Source: an uncultured Sulfitobacter sp.
GTDB lineage: Bacteria; Pseudomonadota; Alphaproteobacteria; Rhodobacterales; Rhodobacteraceae
Direction of reading: 5' to 3'
Length of the DNA stretch: 64,000 nucleotides
NCBI GenBank assembly: GCA_947501805.1
Contig: CANMXJ010000008.1
Location: forward strand, 124,001-188,000
Within the stretch, counting starts at the first letter, position 1, and every line of letters begins with the position of its first letter. The translations under genes were made by a program, and so were the position numbers. This document shows positions 51,200-59,547 of this stretch, piece after piece. The notes beneath the pieces were generated by a model. It was not told the origin of the DNA. It saw only the letters and a program-made list of their open reading frames with translations, and ran no database searches.

Positions 51200-52185
51200 C
51201 AGCCCCCTTATTGAAAGTCGAAAACCTGCGGATCGAGCTGACAACCCGTGACGGTGTTGCTCCGGTCATTGACGATTTGTCATTCGAGTTGGGTGCCGGA
51301 GAAAGCATCAGCTTTGTCGGGGAATCCGGCTGCGGCAAATCCATGACCGCCCTTGGCATCATGGGCCTGCTGCCTGAAAAGATCGGGCGGATTGCCGCTG
51401 GATCGATCCTGTTCGAAGGTGAAGAACTCAGCACTGCCAGCGAAAAGCGCATGCGCGAAATCCGGGGCAACGACATCTCGATGATCTTTCAGGAACCGAT
51501 GACTTCGCTGAATCCTGTCTATACCGTGGGCGAACAGATTGCCGAAGTGCTGCGCGCACATCAGAATCTCAGCAAATCCGCCGCATGGTCCAAGGCCACC
51601 GAACTGCTCGACGCCGTGCGCATTCCAAACGCACAGCGGCGGGTGAACGACTATCCGTTCCAGATGTCGGGCGGCCAACGCCAGCGCGTGATGATTGCCA
51701 TCGCACTCGCCTGTGAGCCGAAAATCCTGATCGCGGACGAGCCGACAACGGCGCTTGACGTGACCGTGCAGGCGCAGATCTTTGACCTCTTGAATGACCT
51801 CAAACGCCAGACCGGCACCGCAATTATCATGATCACGCACGACATGGGCGCGGTTGCAGAAATGGCGCAGCGCATGATCGTGATGTATGCGGGCCGTAAT
51901 GCAGAGCAGGGACCGGTCGAGAATATCATCGAACACCCGCGCCATCCTTACAGCCGCGGTCTGATCTCCTGCGTGCCGCATATCATGGCGACACTAACAG
52001 AAGAACGGCATCCGCTGACCGAAGTGGCAGGCATTGTGCCGTCGCTGCGTGAATTTGGCAAAGACCAATGCCTGTTTGCCTCCCGTTGCACCATGGTCAG
52101 CCAGAAATGTCTGGACAAACGTCCGCCCGAGGTGGCGTTCGCGGACGGTCAGAAATCAGCTTGCTGGCATGCGGAGGCGGTGTGA
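51196..52185 (+). CDS. ABC transporter ATP-binding protein, DppD type
   Basis: The 329-aa ATPase has Walker A GESGCGKSM, signature MSGGQRQRVMIA, Walker B ILIADEPTTALD and the C-terminal oligopeptide-transporter extension with cysteines (CLFASRCTMVSQKC, KSACWH), which in this family can hold an iron-sulphur cluster. Its stop overlaps the start of the partner ATPase gene by one base. Confidence 0.94.
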   Translation: MTAPLLKVENLRIELTTRDGVAPVIDDLSFELGAGESISFVGESGCGKSMTALGIMGLLPEKIGRIAAGSILFEGEELSTASEKRMREIRGNDISMIFQEPMTSLNPVYTVGEQIAEVLRAHQNLSKSAAWSKATELLDAVRIPNAQRRVNDYPFQMSGGQRQRVMIAIALACEPKILIADEPTTALDVTVQAQIFDLLNDLKRQTGTAIIMITHDMGAVAEMAQRMIVMYAGRNAEQGPVENIIEHPRHPYSRGLISCVPHIMATLTEERHPLTEVAGIVPSLREFGKDQCLFASRCTMVSQKCLDKRPPEVAFADGQKSACWHAEAV

Positions 52186-53195
52186 TGAAAGATCAGATGC
52201 AAGACGAAGTCCTGCTGGACGTCCAAGACCTGACCGTCCGGTTCAACGTTGGCGGTGGCGGTTTATTCGGCGAGGCCAAATACCTCTACGCCGTCGACAA
52301 CATCTCGTTCCAGATCAAGCGCGGCGAAACGCTGGCGATTGTGGGCGAGAGCGGGTCGGGCAAAACAACAGCGGCGTTGGCCGTGGCGCGATTGGTGGAA
52401 GCCTACAAAGGCCGCGTCGATCTGGCCGGAACCGATTTCCTGACCCTGAACGACGAAGAATTGCGTCAGGCCCGCGCCAAGATGCAGTTCATTTTCCAAG
52501 ATCCGTACTCCAGCTTGAATCCGCGTGTGCGCGCCGAGAAGATCGTGCGCGAACCGCTTGATAATCTGGACGCTGTTCCCGAAAGTGAACGTCAGGCGAT
52601 TGTTGATAAGCTATTTGAGGCCGTGGGTCTGCATCCCGAACAACAACGCCTGTTTCCGCATCAGTTCTCTGGCGGTCAACGCCAACGTATCGGAATTGCG
52701 CGTGCGCTGGCGACACAGCCGGACCTGATCATCTGCGATGAACCTGTTTCGGCTTTGGACGTGGCGGTGCAGGCGCAAATCCTTAATCTCTTGCGTAAAC
52801 TACAGGCTGATTTTGGCCTGACATTCCTGTTCATCAGCCACGATCTAGGCGTTGTTCAACACATGTGCGACAGCATTGCGGTCATGTATATGGGCAAGGT
52901 AGTGGAATATGCCGACCGTTTGTCTTTGTTCAACAATCCACTACATCCCTACACGGTCGCGCTATTGTCTGCCGTGCCATCCGTGGACAAGGAACGCCGC
53001 GCCGCAACCAAGCGCATTCTGATCCCCGGCGACCCGCCCGATCCCTTGGCGCTGCCCAAAGGGTGCCGCTTCGCCAATCGCTGCCCCGTGGCACAGGACC
53101 GGTGCAAAACCGAACAACCCGAACTGAACGAAGTTGCTCCGGGTCACAAAGTGGCCTGTCATCTGGTAGACGAACGCGCTGTTTCGCCGCTCTGA
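52185..53195 (+). CDS. ABC transporter ATP-binding protein, DppF type
   Basis: The 336-aa ATPase has Walker A GESGSGKTT, signature FSGGQRQRIGIA, Walker B LIICDEPVSALD and the C-terminal cysteine extension (GCRFANRCPVAQDRC). The ATG at 52185 forms TGATG with the previous stop and has GGAGGCGG upstream. An in-frame start at 52068 would overlap 39 codons of the previous gene and is rejected. It ends the importer operon. Confidence 0.94.
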   Translation: MKDQMQDEVLLDVQDLTVRFNVGGGGLFGEAKYLYAVDNISFQIKRGETLAIVGESGSGKTTAALAVARLVEAYKGRVDLAGTDFLTLNDEELRQARAKMQFIFQDPYSSLNPRVRAEKIVREPLDNLDAVPESERQAIVDKLFEAVGLHPEQQRLFPHQFSGGQRQRIGIARALATQPDLIICDEPVSALDVAVQAQILNLLRKLQADFGLTFLFISHDLGVVQHMCDSIAVMYMGKVVEYADRLSLFNNPLHPYTVALLSAVPSVDKERRAATKRILIPGDPPDPLALPKGCRFANRCPVAQDRCKTEQPELNEVAPGHKVACHLVDERAVSPL

Positions 53196-53270
53196 ACAAA
53201 GCAGCATAGAGCTTTCAAGACAGAAGTGTGTTTCGCAATCAGGTGTTTTCACCGGCAATATGTTTCTTCT

Positions 53271-53299
53271 CGTTTGCAAAACAGGACTTGCGTTTGCAA
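53271..53299. repeat. Two direct repeats CGTTTGCAA at 20-bp pitch upstream of the flavoprotein gene
   Basis: CGTTTGCAA occurs at 53271-53279 and 53291-53299, start to start exactly 20 bases, about two helical turns, so both face the same side of the DNA. Each copy also contains the palindrome TTGCAA. They lie in the 274-base gap before the flavoprotein gene at 53470 and look like a tandem regulator site. Confidence 0.4.
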
Positions 53300-53469
53300 G
53301 AGTCAGCCGTGACCCTTTTCATGAGTGACGCCTGATAGCGGCAATTCGTGTAAGCCAGAAACAAATGCCTTTCGTCTAGAATCCGGCCCACCCGATTTGC
53401 CAAACGCGCAATCATCCTCCAGAAATTAGACAATGACATCCACACCGCTGACAAGGACATCTGATCTCC

Positions 53470-55434
53470 ATGGACACTTCGCATTTTCCCAACCTGTTTT
53501 CGCCCCTGCAATTGGGTGATCTAAAGGTAAAGAACCGCATCGTTTCCACAGGTCACGAGACCCATTTGAACGAACAAGGCCAAGTCGGTGATGCGATGAT
53601 TGCCTATCACGAAGCCCGCGCAAAAGGCGGGGCAGGTCTGATTGTCATCGAAGTGGCGCTGGCGCATCCCAGCGGGGTGTTCGTGGCCCATCCGATCCGT
53701 GTTGATCATGATGATTGCATCCCCGGGTATCGCAAACTGGCGACTGCCTTGCACAAACACGATTGCGGCATTGTTGCGCAGTTGTTTCATCCGGGGCGCG
53801 AAATTCTGGCCTCCGAGGATGGCACTACACCTGTGTCATACAGCGCGTCCGCAACGCCGAACGAGCGTTTTCATGTGATGCCACGCTCCATGCCCGTCGA
53901 GATGATCGAAGAGGTCATCTCGTCCTTTGGTGATGCCGCGATCCGCATGCAAAAGGCAGGGCTGGATGGTGTCGAGATTGTCGCGTCGCACGGCTATCTG
54001 CCGGCTCAATTCCTCAATGCTCAGGTTAATGTTCGGGGTGATGAATATGGCGGGTCGCTTGATAACAGGACACGCTTTATCAGGGCGATTGCCGCTGATA
54101 TCCGCAAGAAAACGTCACCCGGGTTTGTGATTGGATTGCGGATTTCCGGTGATGAACGCAGTCACGAAGGACTTGAAGCCAAAGAGGTTCAAACTGCCTG
54201 CGAAAGGATCGCGCAAGACGGCAATCTGACGTATCTTAGCATTGTCGCTGGCTCTTCTGCCACCTTGGCGGGGTCCGTGCATATCGCGGCCCCCATGTAC
54301 GAGGACGTTGGATATACCGCGCCGCTTGCTGACGGCATGTCCGTGCGCACCGGGTTGCCTACCATCGTGACGGGCCGCATCAACCAGCCACAGGATGCGG
54401 AGCGGATCCTTGCCGCGGGTCAGGCGGACATGTGCGGGATGACTCGGGCGATGATCTGTGATCCCGAAATTGGCAACAAGGCGCGGGAGGGTAAAGTCGA
54501 CGATATCCGTGCCTGTATCGCTTGCAATCAGGCGTGCATCGGGCATTTCCATGCGGGCTATCCGATTTCCTGTATCCAGAATCCGGTAAGCGGACGCGAG
54601 CTGGTTTTCGGCGTGACCAAACCAGCCACACAAAAGCGGCGGATCATGGTAATCGGAGGAGGGCCGGGCGGCATGAAAGCTGCTGCGGCCGCTGCTGATC
54701 GTGGACATGATGTGACCCTGTTCGAAAGAGACGCACAGCTTGGAGGGCAGGCCCGTCTGGCACAGCTTTTGCCACACCGCGCTGAATTTGGCGGGATCAT
54801 CACAAACCTTGCCCGTGAAATGGAACTGGCCGGGGTCGAGGTGCGTAAAAACGTGTCGGTCGACAGGGAGACTATTGCTGAATTCGCACCTGACGAAGTG
54901 ATCGCCGCGACAGGAGCCACACCGCGTTGGCCGGAGTTCGAGGGCCGCGACAGCGCACAAGTTGTCGATGCGTGGCAAGTGTTGCGGGGTGAAGTAAAGG
55001 CAGGGTCTTCGGCGCTTGTTGCGGATTGGCGTGCCGACTGGATTGGTATTGGTGTGGCTGAAATGCTGGCCGAACAAGGCTGCTCCGTCAAGCTGGCGGT
55101 TAATGGCTATATGCCCGGTCAGACAATTCAAATGTACGTACGTGACGCCAGTATTGCGCGCCTGCACAAGCTGGGCGTTGAGGTCATTCCCTATGTCCGG
55201 CTATTCGGTGCTGACGAGGATACTGTTTATCTGCAACATCTGATGAGCGGGGAGGCTGTGATTTGCGAAAACGTGGACACTCTTGTGCTGGCGCAGGGTC
55301 ATACACCGGATAACGCTGTTGAAACGATGCTGCGCGAACTTGGCCTCCCGCATCACCTTGTCGGTGATTGCATCGCGCCGCGCACCGCCGAAGAAGCGGT
55401 TTTGGAAGGTCTGCGCATCGGGCTAACGGTTTAG
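53470..55434 (+). CDS. TMADH/2,4-dienoyl-CoA reductase-type FMN, [4Fe-4S], FAD/ADP flavoprotein
   Basis: The 654-aa protein has an N-terminal old-yellow-enzyme barrel (HGYLPAQFLNAQVNVRG with H174 and Y176, DEYGGSLDNRTRF), a [4Fe-4S] motif C349-x2-C352-x3-C356-x11-C368 and a C-terminal dinucleotide-binding part (MVIGGGPGGMKAAAAAADRG). The same architecture is found in trimethylamine and histamine dehydrogenases, the dimethylglycine and N-methylproline demethylases (DgcA/StcD type), and dienoyl-CoA reductases. The nearby betaine-type importer favours N-demethylation of a methylated amine. No ETF genes are visible. It stands alone between two intergenic gaps. Confidence 0.87.
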   Translation: MDTSHFPNLFSPLQLGDLKVKNRIVSTGHETHLNEQGQVGDAMIAYHEARAKGGAGLIVIEVALAHPSGVFVAHPIRVDHDDCIPGYRKLATALHKHDCGIVAQLFHPGREILASEDGTTPVSYSASATPNERFHVMPRSMPVEMIEEVISSFGDAAIRMQKAGLDGVEIVASHGYLPAQFLNAQVNVRGDEYGGSLDNRTRFIRAIAADIRKKTSPGFVIGLRISGDERSHEGLEAKEVQTACERIAQDGNLTYLSIVAGSSATLAGSVHIAAPMYEDVGYTAPLADGMSVRTGLPTIVTGRINQPQDAERILAAGQADMCGMTRAMICDPEIGNKAREGKVDDIRACIACNQACIGHFHAGYPISCIQNPVSGRELVFGVTKPATQKRRIMVIGGGPGGMKAAAAAADRGHDVTLFERDAQLGGQARLAQLLPHRAEFGGIITNLAREMELAGVEVRKNVSVDRETIAEFAPDEVIAATGATPRWPEFEGRDSAQVVDAWQVLRGEVKAGSSALVADWRADWIGIGVAEMLAEQGCSVKLAVNGYMPGQTIQMYVRDASIARLHKLGVEVIPYVRLFGADEDTVYLQHLMSGEAVICENVDTLVLAQGHTPDNAVETMLRELGLPHHLVGDCIAPRTAEEAVLEGLRIGLTV

Positions 55435-55539
55435 GTTCTTGAAAACTGACGTTTCAGCAAAAAACCAACAACGGTTCTTGCACTGGTAACAGAGACGCAC
55501 CCGCCAAACAGCCATCAGGTCAGAATTGAAAGGGCCGTT

Positions 55540-56328
55540 CTACCAATGCGCCCCTCCGGTGATCTGGATGTTGTCCATCGACAGGCCAAACGCCTCGTCA
55601 CGACACAGGAAGGTCGCCAAAGCAGCGACTTCTTGGGGTTGGATGATACGTTTTTGCGGATTTTCTTCCCTGATGTCACGAACGATATCCGCGCTGCTGC
55701 GCCCCTTGCCCTCCCGTTCGGCAATTTCAGCGGTGTTGGAATGCAACATATCCGTTTCGACCCATGTAGGACTTATCATGCTACAGCCAACACCATGCGC
55801 TGCGCCCTCCAGTGCGACGCAACGCGTGAGGCCCAAGAGCCCGGCCTTTGATGCGCAATAGGCGGGGTTGTCCATCCAGCCCACTGTGGCAGCCGTTGAA
55901 CCTATATTGATAATCCGGCCCCATTTGCGCTCAATCATTTCGGGCAACACCGCACGGGTAAGGCGAAAGGCCCCATTCAGATTTGTATCCAGTATCTGTT
56001 GCCACAAGGCGTCAGAATGACCAACCACCCCCTGTTCCGCTGTCATACCCGCAGCGTTCACCAGAATGTCGACCGGCCCCAAAGCCCCTTTTACATCTGT
56101 GACCGCTTGCGTCACGCCAACGCCATCGCACACATCAAGGATGACCAAATGAAACTGCTTCCCAAGGGTGCCGTGATTTCCTTGTCTTGCACGGCGCGAA
56201 CCAACGGCAACCCGCGCACCATGCGCTGCAAGATCCGTCGCAATCGCAAGGCCGACACCTGAAAGCCCACCACTGACAAAAGCGGTTTTGCCGGTCAGGA
56301 ATGTGCCCGAAGTGGGGGTATTGGTCAT
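55540..56328 (-). CDS. Short-chain dehydrogenase/reductase
   Basis: The 262-aa classical SDR has GGLSGVGLAIATDLAAHGA for cofactor binding, VNAAGMTAEQG, and the catalytic Ser and Tyr-x3-Lys in NIGSTAATVG and AYCASKAG. Length and motifs resemble 3-hydroxybutyrate or sugar/polyol dehydrogenases, but no substrate can be given. It is followed 70 bases upstream on the same strand by the sulfotransferase-like gene, so the two may be cotranscribed. Confidence 0.88.
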   Translation of the reverse strand: MTNTPTSGTFLTGKTAFVSGGLSGVGLAIATDLAAHGARVAVGSRRARQGNHGTLGKQFHLVILDVCDGVGVTQAVTDVKGALGPVDILVNAAGMTAEQGVVGHSDALWQQILDTNLNGAFRLTRAVLPEMIERKWGRIINIGSTAATVGWMDNPAYCASKAGLLGLTRCVALEGAAHGVGCSMISPTWVETDMLHSNTAEIAEREGKGRSSADIVRDIREENPQKRIIQPQEVAALATFLCRDEAFGLSMDNIQITGGAHW

Positions 56329-56398
56329 TTCGTATCCTTTTCAGGCAACTTGCCTGCGTCAATCTGATTATTCAGACAGAGACCATCGATCATAACTG

Positions 56399-57154
56399 TC
56401 AGATTTCGAGCGCATGCGCCTTTAACATCTCATAATGTGGCAAATGATAATCGAGGTAGTCCCGCGCGCGGGGATGTTCGCGCACCAGCGTATCAAATTC
56501 ACGCTGCTTTTTGTCGATCTCTTCTTGTGTAATAGGCGCAATCCCTTTGGACGCACTTACCTTCCCATGCCATTCACCGACCTGTTTCCAGTCCTCGGGC
56601 TGTTCGTCCTGCCATGAAAATGCGTGATCAGCGGGCGGCAAGCCAATCGCACGCCAAAGCGCGCCCATGGCTGCCGGTGTATTGCGGCGCACGTCCTCGG
56701 CACGGATCACAGGGGCATCAATTCCTGCATCGGCCAGCGCCTTGAAATGAAACGCCTGAGCTTCCAGTCCAACCTCCTCAAGAGTAACGTCAGGATCAAG
56801 TTTGAAATAGGACGTGATCGACGCGATCGGATCACGGATCAGAAAGCAGTTCACCAACCGGTCCGAAAGTGCGGCATCCTGCATGATACGCGGCATGACA
56901 TAGTAACTCATGTCTTTAATAAAAACCGGTTCACTTTCGGCCTGCTGCAACAACATCTCGCGGACATCCTCGTATGATACCGGACGATCTTTTTCAGCAT
57001 CAAAGTGGGGCATTATCCGGACCTGCCTGTGCAAATAGTAATCATACATGAACGGCTCGTGATGGCAGCGCAGGTCGCCGCGTTCACGCATGATCCGCTC
57101 CATTGCGGTCGACATTGAACGGGGGTGGGACCAGAGGGCAAAGATGGGATGCAT
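56399..57154 (-). CDS. Sulfotransferase-like P-loop protein
   Basis: The 251-aa protein starts MHPIFALWSHPRSMSTAMER, where PRSMST is the phosphosulfate-binding loop of the sulfotransferase fold, and has the 3'-phosphate-site Arg/Ser segment LIRDPIASITSYF. The ATG at 57154 follows GGAGA and places the loop at the N-terminus as expected. An upstream frame to 57271 has no site. Proteins of this sort are often found with betaine genes, but the acceptor is unknown and a true sulfotransferase activity is not proved. Confidence 0.75.
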   Translation of the reverse strand: MHPIFALWSHPRSMSTAMERIMRERGDLRCHHEPFMYDYYLHRQVRIMPHFDAEKDRPVSYEDVREMLLQQAESEPVFIKDMSYYVMPRIMQDAALSDRLVNCFLIRDPIASITSYFKLDPDVTLEEVGLEAQAFHFKALADAGIDAPVIRAEDVRRNTPAAMGALWRAIGLPPADHAFSWQDEQPEDWKQVGEWHGKVSASKGIAPITQEEIDKKQREFDTLVREHPRARDYLDYHLPHYEMLKAHALEI

Positions 57155-57411
57155 ACACGTCTCCACAGCCCTTGAGCTGTTCAAAATTTCAGCGCAACAT
57201 GTCGCAGATACCCGCGTCATTGCCAAATCGTAGTGCGTCAAGGGTGTGAACGTCATGGTGCCTTTAGGCACTAACCGAATGGGAACAAGCGCGCTAGACT
57301 ACCAGAATGAAACATCATCTTTCGCCGAATCCAGTGTTTTTGGATGCGCTGAAAGGCAAGGGGCGGCCAAAACGCTTCGGTTAACAGGAACGATCCAACA
57401 AGGAAGACAAC

Positions 57412-58374
57412 ATGAAAATGATCCAGAACCTTTCCGCCGCATTGCTCGCGGGTGCTTCAACCCTTGGAATGGCACAGGCTGCAGAAATGGGCGCGGTTGA
57501 TACACCTATCAAACTGGCGATCAACGAATGGACCGGTCAGCATATCACCACCCACACCGCAGGCGAGATCCTCAAAAGCATGGGATATACTGTGGAATAC
57601 GTCACGGCCGGTCTCTATCCGCAGTTTACGGCACTGGGAGACGGCGATCTGGCCGCTTCGCTTGAAATCTGGCTGAACAACGCGGGTGATATCTATCCCA
57701 AAATGAAAGAAGCGGGCAAAACGGTTGATATCGGCCCGCTTGGCCTTGAGACACGCGAATCCTGGATGTACCCGATCCACATGGAAGAAACCTGCCCGGG
57801 TTTACCGGACTGGAAGGCGCTGCTGGCTTGTAAAGATGTATTGGTGACAGCAGATACTTTCCCGAAGGGGCGCATCCTGTCTTATCCCGCTGACTGGGGC
57901 ACGCGATCAGCTGATATTATCTCGGCGCTGGACATTGATTACAAAGCTATCCCTGCGGGCTCCGAAGGGGCGTTGGTCGCCGAGTTGAAATCATCTGCAG
58001 CACGCAAGACACCGCTGGTAATGATGTTCTGGAAACCCCATTGGGTGTTTGCCGAGGTCGAGGCAGGCTGGGTTGAATTACCGGCATACGAGCCTGAATG
58101 CGACACCGACCCGGCATGGGGGCCAAACCCGAATGCCACCGGCGATTGCGGCGTTGCTCCGCCCATCACAATGAAGGTCGCCTGGTCCGGCTTTGAAGAG
58201 AAATGGCCAGCGGCCTATGCTTTTCTTGAAGAGTTCAAAATGAACACCGCCGATCAGGAACGCATGATGAAGGCGATCGACCAAGACGGCGAGAAAATCG
58301 AAGATGTTATTGCGGCCTATGTAGAGGAAACCAAAGCGACCTGGACCCCATGGGTCGAGGCAGCACAGCAGTAA
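57412..58374 (+). CDS. Glycine betaine/proline-type ABC transporter substrate-binding protein (OpuAC family)
   Basis: The 320-aa protein has a signal peptide (cut near AQAAEM) and OpuAC-type segments rich in aromatic residues that could form the cation-pi cage: AINEWTGQHITTHTAGEIL, LEIWLNNAGDIYPKM, YPADWGTRSADII and MMFWKPHWVFAEVEAGWVE. Ligands in this family are quaternary amines such as glycine betaine, proline betaine or choline. AAGGAAGAC lies before the ATG. A hairpin separates it from the ATPase gene. Confidence 0.9.
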   Translation: MKMIQNLSAALLAGASTLGMAQAAEMGAVDTPIKLAINEWTGQHITTHTAGEILKSMGYTVEYVTAGLYPQFTALGDGDLAASLEIWLNNAGDIYPKMKEAGKTVDIGPLGLETRESWMYPIHMEETCPGLPDWKALLACKDVLVTADTFPKGRILSYPADWGTRSADIISALDIDYKAIPAGSEGALVAELKSSAARKTPLVMMFWKPHWVFAEVEAGWVELPAYEPECDTDPAWGPNPNATGDCGVAPPITMKVAWSGFEEKWPAAYAFLEEFKMNTADQERMMKAIDQDGEKIEDVIAAYVEETKATWTPWVEAAQQ

Positions 58375-58380
58375 TCAACT

Positions 58381-58416
58381 AAGGCGCGGCTTGCGCGTTT
58401 GCATGAGCCGCGCCTT
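58381..58416 (+). terminator. Hairpin after the OpuAC-type binding-protein gene
   Basis: AAGGCGCGGCT (58381-58391) and AGCCGCGCCTT (58406-58416) form a perfect 11-bp stem with a 14-base loop six bases after the stop, followed by GTCTGTT. It is the third binding-protein gene in the window to be followed by such a structure. Confidence 0.65.
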
Positions 58417-58461
58417 GTCTGTTACGTTTCGCTACATTCCGCCGATTTTCTGGAGCCTCTA

Positions 58462-59547
58462 ATGCCTGAATCCTCTAACGCCGCAGCTGCAAAGGTTGCG
58501 CCGAAAAAGGCAAAGTTGTCGGTACGAAATTTATGGAAAGTTTACGGCACCGATCCAGAAGGCGTTACATCAGGTGGCTTTGCCGAAATGCCGCTGGAAC
58601 GCAAACTCAGCCATGTGCGGGATGCCGATCATTTCGTTGCCGCAGCAGATGTAAGTTTCGACGTGGCAGAGGGCGAAATTTTTGTGATCATGGGCCTGTC
58701 AGGTTCGGGGAAATCCACTGTGTTACGCTGCCTTTCGCGTCTGGTGGAGCCGACGAAAGGCGAAGTTTTCCTTGACGGCGAAGACCTCCTAAAGGCGAAC
58801 CCGCGTGGATTGATCGAATTGCGCCGTCACAAAATGGGCATGGTGTTTCAGGATTTCGGTCTGCTGCCACATCTTGATGTTGTGCAGAACGTGGCCTTCC
58901 CGCTTAAGGCACAAAGACGCCCACGTGAGGAGCGGCGTGCGCTTGCCCGCGAAATGATCGAACTGGTTGGCCTCAAAGGCAAGGAAAGCTCTTATCCACA
59001 TGAACTATCAGGGGGCCAGCAGCAACGCGTCGGTATCGCCCGCAGTCTGGCGGCTAACCCCGAGCTCTGGTTTCTTGATGAACCATTCTCGGCGCTCGAT
59101 CCCCTGATCCGGAGCCAGATGCAGGACGAATTCCTGCGACTGCAAAAACAACTGTTAAAAACCATTATTTTTGTGACACATGATTTTCTGGAGGCGCTCA
59201 AGCTGGCCGACCGGATTTGCATCATGAAGGACGGGCAAATCGTACAAATTGGCACACCTGCCGAAATCGTGCTGCATCCCGCAGACGCCTATGTCCGTGA
59301 ATTCATCGGTGATGTACCGCTGGCCAATGTGCTGGCCGCCGAAGATGTCATGGCCCCGGCACATGAGGACGGCAAAGATCACCCGCAAGTACAACGCCGC
59401 ACCATTCTGGACGAAGCGATCAAGCTTTTTGACGATAATACAGTGACAGTAGATGTGGTGGATGATGACGGACACGTGGTTGGCGCGTTGCATCCGCTTG
59501 CAGTGATCCGCGCCCTTTATCACGACGATATTGTCGCCGACATATGA
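58462..59547 (+). CDS. Glycine betaine/proline-type ABC transporter ATP-binding protein (ProV/OpuAA family)
   Basis: The 361-aa ATPase has the family N-terminus (VRNLWKVYG), Walker A GLSGSGKST, signature LSGGQQQRVGIARSL, Walker B LWFLDEPFSALDP and a short C-terminal CBS-like tail (TVTVDVVDDDGHVVGALHP), which senses ionic strength in some relatives. The ATG at 58462 has TGGAG upstream; an earlier TTG-initiated frame begins inside the hairpin. Its stop overlaps the permease start by ATGA. Confidence 0.92.
   Translation: MPESSNAAAAKVAPKKAKLSVRNLWKVYGTDPEGVTSGGFAEMPLERKLSHVRDADHFVAAADVSFDVAEGEIFVIMGLSGSGKSTVLRCLSRLVEPTKGEVFLDGEDLLKANPRGLIELRRHKMGMVFQDFGLLPHLDVVQNVAFPLKAQRRPREERRALAREMIELVGLKGKESSYPHELSGGQQQRVGIARSLAANPELWFLDEPFSALDPLIRSQMQDEFLRLQKQLLKTIIFVTHDFLEALKLADRICIMKDGQIVQIGTPAEIVLHPADAYVREFIGDVPLANVLAAEDVMAPAHEDGKDHPQVQRRTILDEAIKLFDDNTVTVDVVDDDGHVVGALHPLAVIRALYHDDIVADI

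Noticed and set aside
52068-52185. Longer N-terminus for the DppF-type ATPase
   Set aside because: The 39 extra residues would overlap the previous gene and have no family similarity, whereas ATG 52185 has a GGAGG-type ribosome site.
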